The notes under the pieces are model-generated. The model searched no databases and was not told where the DNA came from. It worked only from the letters and a program-made list of their open reading frames with translations. Positions 1 to 9,002 of a stretch of DNA of 32,802 bases are shown in pieces. This DNA is from RUG11198 sp964600615. GTDB taxonomy: Bacteria > Bacillota_I > Bacilli_A > RF39 > UBA660. A program made the translations under genes and the position numbers. The stretch lies in contig CAZRJK010000016.1 of the NCBI GenBank assembly GCA_964600615.1, positions 1-32,802 on the forward strand. Reading direction: 5' to 3'. The stretch's first letter is position 1, and each line of letters opens with the position of its first letter.

Positions 1-2
1 AA

Positions 3-152
3 AACAAAATAAATGCAAAAATTTCAAAGAGCAAGTTGCTTTCCAAAATATTTGGAAGAAAAATTATAAATCCAATGATAGCAGAAAAATATAATAAAAA
101 AAATGAACTTTATGGTATTGTCAGTAAGTATCTTAAAAACTTAAAAGATTGA
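3..152 (+). CDS. C-terminal fragment of an unrecognised protein
   Basis: An open frame enters from the left edge and runs 49 codons to a TGA stop at 150-152, directly before a strong terminator. The fragment is lysine-rich and basic and ends SKYLKNLKD. No family is recognisable from so short a piece. That it is coding is inferred from the uninterrupted frame and the terminator that abuts the stop codon. The start lies outside the window. Confidence 0.55.
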   Translation, partial: NKINAKISKSKLLSKIFGRKIINPMIAEKYNKKNELYGIVSKYLKNLKD

Positions 153-153
153 T

Positions 154-178
154 AAGCGTTTTGAACGCTTTTTCTTTT
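154..178 (+). terminator. Rho-independent terminator of the left-edge gene
   Basis: A perfect 7-bp stem AAGCGTT/AACGCTT (154-160 with 164-170) with a 3-nt loop is followed by a T-rich tail. It begins two bases after the stop codon of the partial gene. Confidence 0.85.
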
Positions 179-261
179 ACAAAATTTACATATACAAATG
201 TATGTATCACAAGGAGACTATACAAATAAATTAAGAATATACTCTGCATAAGAGATTAATA

Positions 262-281
262 TGATATAATAATAACGGAGG
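262..281 (+). promoter_or_regulatory. Extended -10 promoter and ribosome binding site
   Basis: TGATATAAT (262-270) is an extended -10 box with no good -35 box at the right distance. A CGGAGG ribosome binding site at 276-281 lies 7 nt before the ATG at 289. Confidence 0.7.
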
Positions 282-288
282 TATTTAT

Positions 289-1431
289 ATGATAGATATA
301 GATAGCGCAATTAAAGAATCTAAAAATAAAGAAAATATTAGTGATGGTGGAAGTATGTGCTTTGACTTTGAAGATGTAGTTTTAGTAAAATATGCTTGTT
401 TAAGAAAATATTTAAAAAACGGTGAGCGCTCAAGAGAAAAGTCTGAAGAGATAATGAAGGCCATAGACACCAAAGTAGATAAAGGTGTAAATACACCAAG
501 ACATTTAGCAATAAAAAGAGTAATAGAAGGTGAAAATGATATATGTTACGTATTGCAACAAAAATGCTCCGGTATTAATTGCGGAAGCTTGAGAAAATAT
601 GGTGTCACTTTTGATGAAATGTGTGAAAGTTTAAAATTTGTATTAAATATTCCATTTGAACACTATAAAAAACTATTTAAAGATGGCTTTGAACTATTTG
701 AAATGGGATATGAGGCAAAAAACAAAAATTTATTTTATGATTCAAAAAGTGGCTTTTGGTTTATCGATTTTTTAGATAACAAAAAAGATTATATGTTTGA
801 TGCAAATGACATAAAAAAAGTTTTTGAAGCATTAAGATATAGAATTCCCAACCCAATTCAAATTTCATCAACTGTAGAATATGATAAAAAATTAACAAAC
901 GAACAAGAAAATAAAAAAAATGAATTGGAGTATGCTATTAAAGCGAAAACACTATTAGCAATAAAAGAAGTATTACCAAATTTTGAAAAATATGAAAAAT
1001 TCTTCTTGTTGAAAGAAAATGTTGATTATAAAAAGTACTTAATGAAAAATGGATTTATTAAAAAAGACTTAACCAATCTAGACACAAGTGACTATGCAGT
1101 ATTCAAAGAATTATATGAATTAGTCATTGAGGGATTAATTGATAAAATTAAAAATAAAGGGGAAAAGTTTTGGTGCATTGAATGTAACGACATACGTAAT
1201 GATAGTGAGTTATTTCATTTACAAACTTTCTTTGAAAAAAGCAAATACAATACAATTAAGCGCGAAAAATTTGATGATGTTTATGATTATGAATATGAAT
1301 GTACATATTTATACAAAACAAATCTTTTGAATGATCTTATTGGTAGATTAGAAAAAATGAAACCAAATGAAAACATTACAAATTTTTTAACAGATGCTAA
1401 TAAGAATCTTAAGTCAAATAAATATTTATAA
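289..1431 (+). CDS. Hypothetical protein with faint kinase-like (phosphotransferase-fold) signature
   Basis: Predicted soluble protein of 380 residues with no signal peptide or membrane segment. The ATG has a GGAGG site 7 nt upstream. I do not recognise the family with certainty. Three segments recall a diverged kinase or aminoglycoside-phosphotransferase fold. VVLVKYACL (about residues 30-38) could be the lysine strand. An Asn followed by hydrophobic residues (KNKNLFYD, about 144-151) could be the catalytic-loop Asn. FIDF (about 158-161) could be the metal-binding DFG-like Asp. The usual HxD catalytic aspartate is not evident, so if this is a kinase fold it may be a pseudokinase. The C-terminal 200 residues are charged and probably helical. 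It is a single-gene unit with its own promoter and terminator. Confidence 0.6.
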   Translation: MIDIDSAIKESKNKENISDGGSMCFDFEDVVLVKYACLRKYLKNGERSREKSEEIMKAIDTKVDKGVNTPRHLAIKRVIEGENDICYVLQQKCSGINCGSLRKYGVTFDEMCESLKFVLNIPFEHYKKLFKDGFELFEMGYEAKNKNLFYDSKSGFWFIDFLDNKKDYMFDANDIKKVFEALRYRIPNPIQISSTVEYDKKLTNEQENKKNELEYAIKAKTLLAIKEVLPNFEKYEKFFLLKENVDYKKYLMKNGFIKKDLTNLDTSDYAVFKELYELVIEGLIDKIKNKGEKFWCIECNDIRNDSELFHLQTFFEKSKYNTIKREKFDDVYDYEYECTYLYKTNLLNDLIGRLEKMKPNENITNFLTDANKNLKSNKYL

Positions 1432-1438
1432 AAAGTAT

Positions 1439-1464
1439 ACTGCATTAAAAAATGCAGTTTTTTT
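1439..1464 (+). terminator. Rho-independent terminator
   Basis: An 8-bp stem ACTGCATT/AATGCAGT (1439-1446 with 1451-1458) with a 4-nt A loop is followed by seven T. It closes the 289-1431 unit. Confidence 0.9.
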
Positions 1465-1507
1465 CTCAAAATTATGGTAATAAAATCTTTAAAAAAAATA
1501 AAAAATA

Positions 1508-1550
1508 TGATATAATCAAACATAATAGGAAAAAGTGTAACAGAAAGGAG
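1508..1550 (+). promoter_or_regulatory. Extended -10 promoter and ribosome binding site of the surface protein gene
   Basis: TGATATAAT at 1508-1516 is an extended -10. A TTTAAA at about 1488-1493 is only a weak -35. AAAGGAG at 1544-1550 precedes the ATG at 1558. Confidence 0.65.
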
Positions 1551-1557
1551 AGTATAC

Positions 1558-3939
1558 ATGAAATCAAGAAAAATAATAAATATAAGTACTTTATCAGTTT
1601 TAATATGTATATTACTCCTAACAATAGGTTTTTCTGCACCCAACGCAGTACTCGAACTAAATGGTATTAGTGCAACTGTATTAGAATATAGCGATATTAG
1701 AATAACAGATATTAGAGTAAGTAATAGAACAAATGGAGCTACTAACACTGTAGTAGACTTTGGAATAGATGAGGTAGTTAGTGATATTGTATTACCAAAT
1801 GCAAATTCAACAATAACATATGACATTACAATAACCAATCTTGGTAATGTTGAAATGGGAATAAAGACAATTACAGGACTACCTAGTAATTTAGAATATG
1901 TAGTAACAGGATACACCATGGAAGCAGCGTTATGTGATGATAATAATAATTCAAAATGTACTTTAGGTTCAGTAACAACAATCCACTTAACAATAGGCTA
2001 TGGAGAAAATGGATATAATGGAACAACAACTAACTATAATATTAATTTAACACTCGACTTTGAAGAGATGCTTTATACTGCAAGAATAGGCAGTCAATAC
2101 TATCTAACAATACAAGATGCAATAGATGCAGCCCCAACAGATGGAACAGAAACAACAATAGTATTATTAAAAAATGTCTATCAGCGCATTAAAATATGGC
2201 GTGGAAATAACATCGTCCTAGATATGCCTAATCTAGTACTGCACAACAAAGAATTCACCGATAATATTGGTGACCCAGTTGTAGAAATATTTGGAGCAAG
2301 AGATAAGGCACACTCTAACAATGATACATCTACTGTAGGAACAGCAATTTTTAAAATGATAAATGGATCAATTATAACAGATGCCAATCAAGGAGCAGTT
2401 AATGTTGAATTAGGTGGCTCGTTTATAATGACAGGAGGAAGCATTCTAGCAAGTGGCAACAGGCAAGCACTTTATATAAAAACAGGAGGTACTGCAGAAA
2501 TTAGCGGCACATCTCATCTAAGAGCAACGGCTGAGCCGGTATTAACTGGGAATGTTAATTATAGAGGAACCGTACATAATGTTGGAGGGACATTAACAAT
2601 AACTGGAGGAACAATTGAAGCGGCAGGTACTAACGGAATAGCACTTACATCTGAATCTACAACAACAATTGGAACTAAAGACGGTACGGTAGGAACAACA
2701 ACCCCCTCATTTATTAGTAAAGATACAGGAGTATACATAAAAACGGGAACAACATTCAATTTCTATGATGGTGTTGTAAAAGGAATAACAAACGCCTTTA
2801 ATGATGAAAGCAAAATATCTGATATAGAAACAGGATATGATATAGCACATTCAGGAGAAACGATAGAAAATGAAGAATATCATACAGCATTTTTAGGAGA
2901 AACTGTTACAATTACATTTGATCCTAACGGAGGAACCTTATCATCATCTGAACTTACAAGACAAGTTGCTACTGGTTCTGCAATAGGGCCTTTACCAGTA
3001 CCAACATATGTAGGTTATGATTTAGTAGGCTGGTATGATAGTAATAATCAATTAGTACAACCTGGAACAATTATAGCTGCTGCAGATATATTAACTGCAA
3101 GATGGAAAGAAGCAACTGTAGCAACAATAGTAAGTACCGGAGAATCATATTCTTCATTAACAGCAGCAATAAATGCAGCACCAGCAAATACAAAAACAAC
3201 AATACAACTACTTAAAAATACAAGTGAAAAAATAACGATTGGTAGTAACAAAAATATAGAATTTGACTTTGGATCATATACACTTAATAATACAGGTAAT
3301 ACTGACGTAATAACAAATAATGGAACACTTTCAATAATAAGTGGCACATTTAAAAATACTGGAACAAAATCAGTTATAGTTAATAACAAAACAATGACAA
3401 TGACAGGAGGAACAATAAACACTTCATCTACAAGTGCATCAGCAATAAATAATACATCTGGAGCAACACTAGAAATAACTGGTGGAACAATTACAGCAAC
3501 AGGAGCAAGACAAGCAGTTTATGATACTGGTGGAACAGTAAGAATCAGTGGTACAACAGTACTAAGCTCAACCGCCAAAGTTGAATCAGGAAAACCAAGA
3601 GCAACCGTTCAAAGTGAATCAGCATCAAGTAATATATACATAACAGGTGGAACAATAATCTCAACAGCAACAAATGGAATTGCAGTAACAAATAAGGGAA
3701 CTTTAACAATTGGAACAGAAGATGGAAATATATCAACTACATCTCCAGTTATAAGAGGAACAGGAAAAGGTGTATATAGCACTTCTACATTATATATATA
3801 TGACGGAATACTACAAAGTATAACTACACCATTAGACGGAACTACAACTGCAATTGAAGCAAATAGCACACCTGCATCAGGTACAACAACTATTGGCAAT
3901 CAAACCTATAATACATGGTATTTACAAAGCACTAGCTAA
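1558..3939 (+). CDS. Secreted surface protein with two beta-helix modules and an InlB-type repeat
   Basis: Protein of 793 residues. The N-terminus is a basic segment plus hydrophobic stretch (about residues 8-28), a Sec-type signal or anchor. Residues about 40-172 form a beta-rich domain with SDIRITDIRVS and LGNVEMGI segments. Residues about 175-445 and 520-785 are two related modules. Each starts with a segment like YLTIQDAIDAAP or YSSLTAAINAAP, followed by repeated GGTxxITGGTI motifs typical of right-handed parallel beta-helices. Between them (about 448-517) sits a Listeria-Bacteroides/InlB B-type repeat with ITFDPNGGTL, GYDLVGWYD and LTARW. No LPXTG, SLH or GW anchor is seen at the C-terminus (ends WYLQSTS), so attachment may be through the N-terminal segment or non-covalent. 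Likely an adhesin or cell-surface glycan-binding protein; the ligand is unknown. It is transcribed alone. Confidence 0.8.
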   Translation: MKSRKIINISTLSVLICILLLTIGFSAPNAVLELNGISATVLEYSDIRITDIRVSNRTNGATNTVVDFGIDEVVSDIVLPNANSTITYDITITNLGNVEMGIKTITGLPSNLEYVVTGYTMEAALCDDNNNSKCTLGSVTTIHLTIGYGENGYNGTTTNYNINLTLDFEEMLYTARIGSQYYLTIQDAIDAAPTDGTETTIVLLKNVYQRIKIWRGNNIVLDMPNLVLHNKEFTDNIGDPVVEIFGARDKAHSNNDTSTVGTAIFKMINGSIITDANQGAVNVELGGSFIMTGGSILASGNRQALYIKTGGTAEISGTSHLRATAEPVLTGNVNYRGTVHNVGGTLTITGGTIEAAGTNGIALTSESTTTIGTKDGTVGTTTPSFISKDTGVYIKTGTTFNFYDGVVKGITNAFNDESKISDIETGYDIAHSGETIENEEYHTAFLGETVTITFDPNGGTLSSSELTRQVATGSAIGPLPVPTYVGYDLVGWYDSNNQLVQPGTIIAAADILTARWKEATVATIVSTGESYSSLTAAINAAPANTKTTIQLLKNTSEKITIGSNKNIEFDFGSYTLNNTGNTDVITNNGTLSIISGTFKNTGTKSVIVNNKTMTMTGGTINTSSTSASAINNTSGATLEITGGTITATGARQAVYDTGGTVRISGTTVLSSTAKVESGKPRATVQSESASSNIYITGGTIISTATNGIAVTNKGTLTIGTEDGNISTTSPVIRGTGKGVYSTSTLYIYDGILQSITTPLDGTTTAIEANSTPASGTTTIGNQTYNTWYLQSTS

Positions 3940-3954
3940 GACTAGTGCTTTTAA
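3927..3954 (+). terminator. Rho-independent terminator overlapping a stop codon
   Basis: A 9-bp stem AAGCACTAG/CTAGTGCTT (3927-3935 with 3942-3950) is followed by TTTT. The surface protein's TAA (3937-3939) lies in the loop. Confidence 0.85.
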
Positions 3955-3984
3955 TTAAAATGTAATAATTTGCAATAAAATGAA

Positions 3985-4088
3985 TATAATAATTTAGAAA
4001 GCTATAAAAAGCTTTCTAAGTTAGTCGCGAGTTCGTAAGAATTTGCGTTTTAATATAGATAAGAACTAATTAAATTAATTAGTTCTTT
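3985..4088 (+). ncRNA. Candidate small structured RNA between surface protein and ftsK
   Basis: A TATAAT at 3985-3990 would start a transcript at about 3997, at the foot of the first hairpin. Three hairpins follow in about 95 nt. The first has a 10-bp stem TTAGAAAGCT/AGCTTTCTAA (3994-4003 with 4010-4019). The second has an 8-bp stem with G-U pairs, CGCGAGTT/AATTTGCG (4026-4033 with 4040-4047), followed by TTTT. The third is an 11-bp terminator stem AAGAACTAATT/AATTAGTTCTT (4061-4071 with 4077-4087) with a T tail. The upstream gene already has its own terminator, so this is an independent unit. No known RNA family is recognised and no good -35 is present. The RNA call is inference; the hairpins are plain in the sequence. 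Confidence 0.45.
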
Positions 4089-4101
4089 TTATATAGATTA
4101 A

Positions 4102-4130
4102 TTGACTAAAATAAAAGTTTATTATATAAT
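4102..4130 (+). promoter_or_regulatory. SigA-type promoter of the ftsK/spoIIIE operon
   Basis: TTGACT (4102-4107), a 17-bp spacer and TATAAT (4125-4130) make a near-consensus housekeeping promoter. The expected start at about 4137 rules out the in-frame GTG at 4138 as a normal start codon. Confidence 0.85.
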
Positions 4131-4164
4131 TTAATTAGTGTATAAAGTAATAGTAGGTGATAAA

Positions 4165-6399
4165 ATGACTAAAAAGAAAACTAAAAAAAATAAAAGTAAT
4201 ACAAAATTTGAATATAGTAATGAAATAATAGGAGTAATAATAATTCTAATAGGAATAATTGGCATACTAGGCACTGGAATAATAGGAAATATTGTTAAAA
4301 ACTTCTCTATATTCTTAGTAGGAGCAATTTATTTTTTAGCATTAATATTATTAGTAGTGGCAGGAATAATGCTAATATTTAAAGAAGAAAAACCAAACAT
4401 GTTATCAAGTAGAATGATAGGAATATATATAATTGTAATAACTTTTTTAGTTTTATTGCATATTAAATATATTGAATTAAATGGACAATCAGGAACAAAA
4501 ATTATTACAGAAACATTAGATAATTTAATGATGGCCTTTAAAAACAACAGTGCACTAAGTAATTCAGGTGGTGGATTTATTGGTGCCTTGTTTAGCTATA
4601 TATTTGTAACCGCCTTTGGAAGTGGAGCTAAAATAGTAGTTTGTACATTATTTATTTTAGGAATAGTATTAGTATTAAATGTAAGCATTCAAAATATGTA
4701 TAATAGAATAAAGCCAAATATCGCAAATATGCTTAATAAAGGAACAGAAGAAGATGAAGAAGAAAAAGAAGCAGATGTAAAAGAAGTATCAACCATAAAA
4801 GTAAATACACCAAATGAAAACGAAATAGAAGAAGAACCAGCTAACATAAAAGAACCAACCAAAATAGAAGTAATAGACAACGACGTTCCAATAGCAAAGA
4901 TTAATCCAAATGAAGAAATAAAAGAAGAAAATAGTCATTTAATAAATAGCAGTAATGTAAACTATAAACTACCTTCAATAAATTTATTAAATACTGTAAA
5001 AAATGCTAGTAACAAAGCAAATGAAGAATGGGCAAAACAAAATATAGGTAATCTAGAAAAAGTATTAAGTGATTTTGAAATAACTGGTAAAGTTGTTCAA
5101 GTAAATATAGGACCTACCGTAACGCAATTTGAATTAGAAATAAAAGCAGGAACAAAGGTAAGTAAGATATTATCTATTCAAAGAGAAATAGCCCTAGCCC
5201 TAGCAGCAAAGAACGTAAGAGTAGAAGCACCAATTCCTGGAAAAAATACAATTGGTGTAGAATTACCAAATAAAGTAAATAGTTCAGTATCGTTTAAAGA
5301 AGTATTGACCAAAATGGAGCCAATTAGTGAAAAAACTATATTAGAAGTAGGATTAGGAAAAGATATAATGGGTAGAGTAAAATGGATGAAAATAAATGAA
5401 ACTCCCCATCTTTTAGTAGCAGGAGCTACTGGTAGTGGTAAATCAGTTTGTATGAACTGTATCATTACATCAATACTAATGAGAACTAAACCAGATGAAG
5501 TAAAATTAGTTATGGTAGACCCTAAAAAAGTAGAACTAAGCATATATAATGGTATACCTCACTTATTATGTCCAGTAGTAACAGATCCTAAAAAAGCTTC
5601 TATTGCCTTAAAAAACATAGTCGCTGAAATGGAAAAAAGATATGATGTTTTTGAAAGGACAAAAAATAAGAATATTGCTGGATATAATAAATTCTGTGAA
5701 AATAATCCAGAATATGAAAAAATGCCTTATATTGTAGTAATAATTGATGAGTTAGCAGATTTAATGTTAGTAGCAGCCAAAGAAGTAGAAGATTCTATAA
5801 TGAGGATTACCCAAATGGCTCGTGCAGCAGGAATACACTTAATAGTAGCAACGCAAAGACCATCAACAGATGTAATAACCGGTGTTGTAAAAGCCAATAT
5901 TCCATCTAGAATATCATTCGCTGTATCATCTCAAATAGATTCAAGAACAATTCTAGATTCAGCAGGAGCAGAAAAACTATTTGGTAAAGGAGATATGCTA
6001 TTCTTACCAATGGGAGAAAATCACACTACCAGAATTCAAGGAGCATTTGTAAGTGAAGAAGAAATACAAAAAGTTGTAAACTATGTCTGTCATGAGCAAA
6101 AAGCTCAGTATGACAATTCCCTAACTGAAATGAAAAATGATTCTGGAAGTCAAAACGATGGTTATTCCTCAGAAGAAGAGTATGAGGACCCACTATATAA
6201 TGAAATAGTTGATTACGTAATGCAAGCTGGAAAAGTAAGTGCCTCACTAATTCAAAGAAAATATCGTCTTGGATATAACAGAGCAGCTAGAATAATAGAT
6301 CTATTAGAAGAAAGAGGAATAATAGGACCTCCTAATGGATCTAAGCCAAGGGAAGTATTAGTAAAGAAAGAAGAAAGTGAGGTTATTGATGAAGAATAA
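4165..6399 (+). CDS. ftsK: FtsK/SpoIIIE family DNA translocase
   Basis: Protein of 744 residues from the ATG at 4165, chosen because AGGTGAT (about 4155-4161) precedes it while the upstream GTG at 4138 sits at the transcription start. It pumps double-stranded DNA through the division or sporulation septum. About four membrane segments lie within residues 15-185, followed by an acidic, Glu-rich linker. The motor follows, with Walker A GATGSGKS (about 420-427) and Walker B VVIIDELADL (about 524-533), then ATQRPSTDVITG. The C-terminal winged-helix gamma domain (about 673-730) would read polar DNA sequences and contains YNRAARIID. Length is close to the usual 750-800. Position before YmfF/YmfH matches B. 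subtilis spoIIIE, so this may be the sporulation translocase or do both jobs. The next gene starts inside its last codons. Confidence 0.96.
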   Translation: MTKKKTKKNKSNTKFEYSNEIIGVIIILIGIIGILGTGIIGNIVKNFSIFLVGAIYFLALILLVVAGIMLIFKEEKPNMLSSRMIGIYIIVITFLVLLHIKYIELNGQSGTKIITETLDNLMMAFKNNSALSNSGGGFIGALFSYIFVTAFGSGAKIVVCTLFILGIVLVLNVSIQNMYNRIKPNIANMLNKGTEEDEEEKEADVKEVSTIKVNTPNENEIEEEPANIKEPTKIEVIDNDVPIAKINPNEEIKEENSHLINSSNVNYKLPSINLLNTVKNASNKANEEWAKQNIGNLEKVLSDFEITGKVVQVNIGPTVTQFELEIKAGTKVSKILSIQREIALALAAKNVRVEAPIPGKNTIGVELPNKVNSSVSFKEVLTKMEPISEKTILEVGLGKDIMGRVKWMKINETPHLLVAGATGSGKSVCMNCIITSILMRTKPDEVKLVMVDPKKVELSIYNGIPHLLCPVVTDPKKASIALKNIVAEMEKRYDVFERTKNKNIAGYNKFCENNPEYEKMPYIVVIIDELADLMLVAAKEVEDSIMRITQMARAAGIHLIVATQRPSTDVITGVVKANIPSRISFAVSSQIDSRTILDSAGAEKLFGKGDMLFLPMGENHTTRIQGAFVSEEEIQKVVNYVCHEQKAQYDNSLTEMKNDSGSQNDGYSSEEEYEDPLYNEIVDYVMQAGKVSASLIQRKYRLGYNRAARIIDLLEERGIIGPPNGSKPREVLVKKEESEVIDEE

Positions 6400-6964
6400 T
6401 AAAGAAAAAAAGAAAAGTACAATTGGGCTATGGTTATTACTAATTGTACTCTTAGCAACAGCAGCAGGATTAACATATTTAAAATATTTCTACAACGAAA
6501 AAATCTATTATCCAGAAGATATAAAGTTAAATTCGGAAATAGAAGAACAATTAAATGAAATAACTAATAATTTTAACAAAGACACTTTAACATTAGAAAA
6601 ATTAAAAGAAAATATAGTAATTGAAGCAAAATTACAAAACGATACAATAGTAGTAAATTATAAAGAAAAAAATATAACTAAAGAATATAATTATAAATAC
6701 AATAACAATCTATTAGAAACAGAGATAGATGAAGAAACTGAAATTTTTAACCAAATATTTAAAATCATGGTTTATGCAACCCAAAAAAGGTTAAAAAATG
6801 AAAAAAGAGAAGAAATAGATAAATATGTAAATGATTTTTTAAACAACGAAAATGAAATAGAAGGGTTATATAAAGAAATGGTAGAAGCCAATATAATAAC
6901 TTACAATATAGAAATAACAAAAATAATAAAACCAATAACGGAAGAAAATGATTTGGAGGGATAA
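6389..6964 (+). CDS. Hypothetical single-pass membrane protein
   Basis: Protein of 191 residues that I do not recognise. The ATG at 6389 overlaps the end of the translocase gene by 11 nt and has AGTGAGG at 6375-6381, so translation is probably coupled. After a lysine-rich start there is one membrane helix (about residues 13-30, LWLLLIVLLATAAGLTYL). The remaining 160 residues are charged, Asn/Glu/Lys-rich and probably exported, with no cysteine. The first in-frame GTG at 6377 is less likely because it would sit inside the ribosome binding site. Its operon position between a septal translocase and a nucleoside phosphorylase gives no firm functional clue. Confidence 0.75.
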   Translation: MKNNKEKKKSTIGLWLLLIVLLATAAGLTYLKYFYNEKIYYPEDIKLNSEIEEQLNEITNNFNKDTLTLEKLKENIVIEAKLQNDTIVVNYKEKNITKEYNYKYNNNLLETEIDEETEIFNQIFKIMVYATQKRLKNEKREEIDKYVNDFLNNENEIEGLYKEMVEANIITYNIEITKIIKPITEENDLEG

Positions 6965-6965
6965 T

Positions 6966-7700
6966 ATGCCAACACCACATAACGAAGCGAAAAAAGAAGA
7001 TATAGCGAAAATAGTACTTACAACAGGTGACCCCAAAAGATGTGAATACATTGCTAAAAAATATCTAGATAATATAAAACTAGTAAATAGAGTTAGGGGA
7101 ATGACAGCCTATACAGGATATTACAAAGGAAAAAGAATAACTGTCTTTCCAATGGGAATGGGAATGTCTAGCTTAAGTATTTATGCTTATGAATTATATA
7201 AATTCTACGATGTAGAAATAATAATTAGAACAGGAACTTGCGGGGCATCAAAAAAAGATATCGATATATTAGATACAGTATTATTAGAAGGATCATACAC
7301 CGAAAGTAATTTTGCCTTAGCAATAAATAGAGACAAGGATACACATTTAGCATACGCTAATAAAGAAGTAAATGAAATAATCGAAAAAACTGCCCAAGAA
7401 GAACATATAAAATACAAAAAAGGCTATGGTGTATGTAGTCAAATCTTCGATGTATATTTAAATGAAGAGCAACACAAAGATATGGTAGCAAATTTCCCCA
7501 AAGATTTGAACATAATAGCAATTGAAATGGAAGCATTTGCCCTATTTTATATAGCAAATATGTTAGGAAAAAAAGCTGCGTGTGTTGTGTCAGTAGTTGA
7601 CTCAAGATTCAAACCTGATGATACAATAACAAGCGAAGACAGAGAAAAAAATCTAAATCAAATGATAGAATTAGCATTAAAAAGTTGTTTAAAACTATAA
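6966..7700 (+). CDS. deoD: Purine nucleoside phosphorylase, DeoD type
   Basis: Protein of 244 residues. The ATG at 6966 has GGAGGG at 6955-6960 and lies 2 nt after the previous stop codon; an ATG at 6948 lacks such a site. It cleaves purine (deoxy)nucleosides with phosphate to base and (deoxy)ribose-1-phosphate in the cytoplasm, for salvage. Hexameric DeoD features are visible: TPHNEAKK at the start, the phosphate-binding TTGDPKR (about residues 19-25), RVRGMTAYTGYYKG, GMGMSSLSIYAYEL, RTGTCGA (the GxCG nucleobase loop) and AIEMEAFALF, whose Met-Glu contacts the ribose. A catalytic Asp is expected in VVDSRF. Length fits the usual 233-240. Probably cotranscribed with ftsK. Confidence 0.95.
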   Translation: MPTPHNEAKKEDIAKIVLTTGDPKRCEYIAKKYLDNIKLVNRVRGMTAYTGYYKGKRITVFPMGMGMSSLSIYAYELYKFYDVEIIIRTGTCGASKKDIDILDTVLLEGSYTESNFALAINRDKDTHLAYANKEVNEIIEKTAQEEHIKYKKGYGVCSQIFDVYLNEEQHKDMVANFPKDLNIIAIEMEAFALFYIANMLGKKAACVVSVVDSRFKPDDTITSEDREKNLNQMIELALKSCLKL

Positions 7701-7733
7701 AAAGTAGATATAATAACATTAGAAGGTGATTTT

Positions 7734-9002
7734 ATGGATTATGAGAAAATAAATATGGGGGCGTATAATCTCCATCTAATTAAAACGACAAAATTTAAAA
7801 CAATAACCGTTGAAGTAAATTTTCGTGAAAAGTTAATAAAAGAAAATATAACTAAAAGAAATTTATTAAAATCAATTCTTTTAAATACAACAAAAAAATA
7901 TCAAACAGAAAAAGATTTAATTAAAGAAACAGAAAATTTATATGATTTGAAACTTTTAAGTTCAAACATGAGAATAGGCAACTATAGTAACCTTTCATTC
8001 GAAATAAAATTTTTAAATGAAAAATACACTGAAGAGAATATGAATAATTATTCCCTTTCTTTTCTTATGGACATCATTTTTAATCCTGATATAAAAAATA
8101 ATGCCTTCAAAAAAGAAAATATAGAAAAATGTAAAAGTAAAATAGAAAAAAGTATTAAAAGTATTAAAGATAACAAACTAAAATATAGTCTTCTACAATT
8201 ATTAAATACAACTAATAACAAACCATATTCATATAATTCATATGGTTATCTAGAAGATTTAGAAAAAATAAACGAAACAAACTTATATGAATATTATAAA
8301 AAAATGTTAAATAACAATTATGTAGATGTCTTCGTAGTAGGAGATATAGACAAAGATAAAATAAGAAAACAATTCAAAGAAGAATTTAAGATAAATACAT
8401 TCAAAAAAATAAAAAATGATATTCTAGTAAATGAATTAAAAATTAGTAAAAAAATTAAAACCTACAAAGAAAAAGATATCGCTAATCAAACTCAGTTAAC
8501 CTTACTTTGTAGCTTAAATAAATTAACTGAATTTGAAAGAAAATATGTAACGCTGGTATATAATGAATTATTAGGAGGAGCGTCTAATTCTTTGTTATTT
8601 GATACAGTAAGAGAAAAAAACTCATATGCTTATTACATAAACTCAACTTCTAAACCATATGATAATAATTTATTAATATATGCAGGAATAGAACCAAATA
8701 ACGAAGAACCAGTAATAAAATTAATTAAAAAAACATTACAAAGCATAACCAAAAATAACTTTTCCAATCAATTATTAGAAAATGCTAAAGAAACAATTAT
8801 ATCAAGTATAAAAAATACTAAAGACTCTCCTAAAGGAATAACAAATGCATATTATACAAAAGAATTAGTAAATTCCAAACTATTTGAAGAAAGAATTGAA
8901 AACATAAAAAAAGTTACCAAAGAAGATATAATTAATCTAAGTAAAAAAATACATATACATACTATATATATCTTGGAGGGATCACAAAATGAAGAAAATT
9001 AA
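7734..9002 (+). CDS. ymfF: M16 peptidase-like protein, YmfF family (zinc site absent)
   Basis: Protein of 422 residues with an AGAAGGTGAT ribosome binding site before the ATG. It has the two-lobed M16 (pitrilysin/MPP) layout but lacks the HxxEH zinc motif in the N-terminal half, as expected for the non-catalytic partner of a pair. The conserved C-terminal R/Y region is seen as DTVREKNSYAYY (about residues 286-297). In Bacillota this gene sits before an HxxEH-bearing M16 gene, as here, and the pair is linked by annotation to elongation factor P modification. The two probably form a heterodimer. The downstream gene starts inside its last codons. A TATAAT at 7709-7714 lies before it, but without TG or a clear -35. 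Confidence 0.85.
   Translation: MDYEKINMGAYNLHLIKTTKFKTITVEVNFREKLIKENITKRNLLKSILLNTTKKYQTEKDLIKETENLYDLKLLSSNMRIGNYSNLSFEIKFLNEKYTEENMNNYSLSFLMDIIFNPDIKNNAFKKENIEKCKSKIEKSIKSIKDNKLKYSLLQLLNTTNNKPYSYNSYGYLEDLEKINETNLYEYYKKMLNNNYVDVFVVGDIDKDKIRKQFKEEFKINTFKKIKNDILVNELKISKKIKTYKEKDIANQTQLTLLCSLNKLTEFERKYVTLVYNELLGGASNSLLFDTVREKNSYAYYINSTSKPYDNNLLIYAGIEPNNEEPVIKLIKKTLQSITKNNFSNQLLENAKETIISSIKNTKDSPKGITNAYYTKELVNSKLFEERIENIKKVTKEDIINLSKKIHIHTIYILEGSQNEEN

Noticed and set aside
1287..1919. 210-codon open frame on the minus strand
   Set aside because: It lies antisense across the end of one gene, a terminator, a promoter and the start of the surface protein gene, and has no ribosome binding site; a by-product of AT-rich sequence.
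4138..4164. GTG start giving a translocase longer by nine residues
   Set aside because: The codon sits at the predicted transcription start without a ribosome binding site, whereas the ATG at 4165 has AGGTGAT.
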